Shown here: positions 62,320-64,000 of the stretch, one piece after another
Layout: the number at the start of each line of letters is the position of its first letter
Numbering within the stretch: position 1 is the stretch's first letter
Source: Methylobacterium sp. R2-1
GTDB taxonomy: Bacteria > Pseudomonadota > Alphaproteobacteria > Rhizobiales > Beijerinckiaceae
Length of the DNA: 64,000 bases
Assembly (NCBI RefSeq): GCF_014191355.1
Contig: NZ_JACHWM010000017.1
Coordinates: forward strand, 1-64,000
Reading direction: 5' to 3'
Position numbers and translations under genes: made by a program
Notes under the pieces: model-generated
The model's database searches: none
Told to the model about the DNA's origin: nothing
What the model saw: the letters and a program-made list of their open reading frames with translations, nothing else

Positions 62320-64000
62320 ATGCTCGTCCAGCTCGCAATCCGCGACATCGTTCTGATCGACAAGCTCGAGTTGACCTTCTCCGCCGGGCTCACCGTCCTC
62401 ACGGGCGAGACCGGTGCGGGCAAGTCGATCCTGCTCGACGCCTTCGCCCTGGCCTTGGGCGGGCGCGGCGACGGCGGTCTCGTGCGACAGGGCGAGGCGC
62501 AGGGCGGCGTCACCGCCGTGTTCGACGTTCCCCTCGACCATCCCGCGCGCGCCGTCGCGACGGCGGCCGAGATCGACACCGATGGCGACCTCATCCTGCG
62601 CCGCACTCAGTTCGCCGACGGGCGCACCCGCGCCTTCGTCAACGACCAGCCGGTGGGCGTACAAACCATGCGGGCAATCGGCACGGCGCTCGTCGAGATC
62701 CACGGCCAGCACGACGACCGGGCGCTCGCCGATCCCACCACCCACCGCGCCATCCTCGACGCCTTCGGCGGCCTCCAGGGACCGCTGAACCAAGTCGCCG
62801 CCGCAGCCAAACGCGTGCGCACTGCGCGCTCGACCCTGTCCGAGCAGCGCGCGCGGGTCGAGGCGGCGCAGAAGGAGGCCGACTTCCTGCGCCACGCGCT
62901 GGAGGAACTCGGCACCCTCGATCCGCAAGTGGGTGAGGAGGCGACGCTCGCCGAGCGCCGCACGGTGATGCAGCAGGGCGAGAAGGTGGCGCGCGAGCTG
63001 AACGAGGCGCTCGACCTCGTCGGCGGCTCCGGCTCGCTGGTGCCGCACCTGTCCTCCGCTGTGCGCCGCCTGGAACGACGCAGCGCCACGGTTCCGACCC
63101 TGGTCGACCCGAGCATCGCCGCTCTCGATGCCGCCCTCGTTGCGCTGGACGAGGCCCGTGCCACCCTCGACGCCGCGGTTCTCGCGGCCGAGTTCGATCC
63201 GCGCGAGCTGGAGCGGGTCGAGGAGCGCCTGTTCGCCCTGCGCGCCGCCTCGCGAAAGTATTCGGTCCCGGCCGACGACCTTGCCGATCTGCGCAGCCGC
63301 TACGACGCGGATGTCGCCGCTCTCGATGCCGGCGAACAGGCGCTCGTGGGGCTCGAAGCCGAACTTGAAGCGGCGGAGGCGGCCTACACTCAGGCCGCCA
63401 AGAAGCTCGGCGACGGCCGGCGAAAGGCGGCGAAAGCCCTCGACGCGGCAGTGCAGGCCGAGCTTCCGCCGCTGAAGCTGGAAGGCGCCCGCTTCATCAC
63501 CCAGATCACTGTGGACGAGGCCTCGCGCGATGCTGCGGGCACGGAGCGCGTCGAGTTCTGGGCGCAGACCAATCCCGGCACCCGCGCCGGGCCGATGATG
63601 AAGGTTGCCTCCGGCGGCGAGCTTTCACGCTTCATGCTGGCTCTCAAGGTGGTGCTCGCCGGCAAGGGCTCGGCGCCGACCCTGATCTTCGACGAGATCG
63701 ATACGGGCCTCGGCGGCGCGGTGGCCGATGCCATCGGCGCGCGGCTCGGACGCCTCTCGGAGCAGGTCCAAGTGGTGGCCGTGACGCATGCCCCGCAAGT
63801 TGCCGCCCGCGCCTCGACGCATTTCCGCATCGCCAAGGACAGCGTGAAGGGGAGCACGACCAAGGGCGCGGAGAGGGGGGCCGATCGGGTCACGACGCGG
63901 GTGGTCGGGCTCGCGGCGGATGCGCGCCGGGAAGAGATCGCCCGGATGCTGGCCGGCGCCACCGTCACCGACGAGGCCCGCGCGGCGGCGGCGCGGCTGC
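62320..64000 (+). CDS. recN: DNA repair protein RecN (3' end outside window)
   Basis: RecN is an SMC-like ATPase acting at double-strand breaks. The first 560 codons lie in the window; relatives are about that length, so only a few residues are missing. It starts MLVQLAIRDIVLIDKLEL, with Walker A GETGAGKS near residue 29 and a long coiled-coil middle (about 150-360). The ABC signature VASGGELSRFMLAL is near 428 and Walker B TLIFDEIDTGLGG near 453. It commonly follows bamD in alphaproteobacteria. Confidence 0.95.
   Translation, partial: MLVQLAIRDIVLIDKLELTFSAGLTVLTGETGAGKSILLDAFALALGGRGDGGLVRQGEAQGGVTAVFDVPLDHPARAVATAAEIDTDGDLILRRTQFADGRTRAFVNDQPVGVQTMRAIGTALVEIHGQHDDRALADPTTHRAILDAFGGLQGPLNQVAAAAKRVRTARSTLSEQRARVEAAQKEADFLRHALEELGTLDPQVGEEATLAERRTVMQQGEKVARELNEALDLVGGSGSLVPHLSSAVRRLERRSATVPTLVDPSIAALDAALVALDEARATLDAAVLAAEFDPRELERVEERLFALRAASRKYSVPADDLADLRSRYDADVAALDAGEQALVGLEAELEAAEAAYTQAAKKLGDGRRKAAKALDAAVQAELPPLKLEGARFITQITVDEASRDAAGTERVEFWAQTNPGTRAGPMMKVASGGELSRFMLALKVVLAGKGSAPTLIFDEIDTGLGGAVADAIGARLGRLSEQVQVVAVTHAPQVAARASTHFRIAKDSVKGSTTKGAERGADRVTTRVVGLAADARREEIARMLAGATVTDEARAAAARL

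Overview
The window is a high-GC alphaproteobacterial chromosome segment. It most resembles the Methylobacterium/Methylorubrum extorquens group. The basis is a PhyR of 267 residues with a divergent NepR, pyruvate phosphate dikinase, Rhizobiales-type families (DUF2865, an Omp25-like porin, a SleB-type hydrolase) and a long-tailed FtsZ. Species assignment is inference; no rRNA or tRNA gene was seen.

Layout. 0-7.4 kb: a partial outer-membrane beta-barrel gene, the lgt - NDUFAF7-like methyltransferase - pgeF set, an MgtC-family protein, phosphoglucomutase, a SleB-type wall hydrolase and a long imperfect hairpin. 7.5-17.7 kb: ppdK, then accessory and envelope genes (DUF3096, a low-GC sulfotransferase, an L,D-transpeptidase lipoprotein, VOC, cyclic-nucleotide-binding and KGG stress proteins, MarR, DUF1499, a metallo-beta-lactamase-fold hydrolase, DUF2865). 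18.0-20.8 kb: the general stress response locus nepR/phyR, surrounded by small genes and one candidate small RNA. 20.8-43.8 kb: housekeeping and catabolic genes (aminotransferase, metallophosphoesterase, AlkA-type glycosylase, RNase D, D,D-carboxypeptidase, AsmA-like protein, two-subunit CoA-transferase, DUF2946 plus TonB receptor, guaA, RsmB-type methyltransferase, ketopantoate-reductase family). 44-46 kb: a tandem pair of paralogous secreted proteins. 46.4-60.9 kb: guaB, then the distal half of the division and cell-wall cluster (ftsW murG murC - broken toxin/antitoxin - murB ddl ftsQ ftsA ftsZ lpxC bamD). The window ends with a glycosyltransferase and recN, which runs off the edge.

The most interesting region is 18.0-20.4 kb. 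Six sites there match the sigma-EcfG promoter consensus GGAAC-N16/17-CGTT exactly, arranged as three back-to-back pairs: 48-aa protein / DUF1328, nepR / phyR, and candidate sRNA / 120-aa secreted protein. A seventh, variant site precedes the KGG stress protein at 13.9 kb. The sRNA candidate has its own promoter, a 5' hairpin with a C-rich loop and a strong intrinsic terminator. That layout resembles the Caulobacter general-stress sRNA GsrN. Together they look like a compact stress regulon built around its own regulators.

Other points of note are a RelE-type toxin pseudogene beside an intact antitoxin between murC and murB, a 19-codon ORF bridging ftsQ and ftsA, and a cell-wall cluster that begins at ftsW with guaB where murD would be expected.
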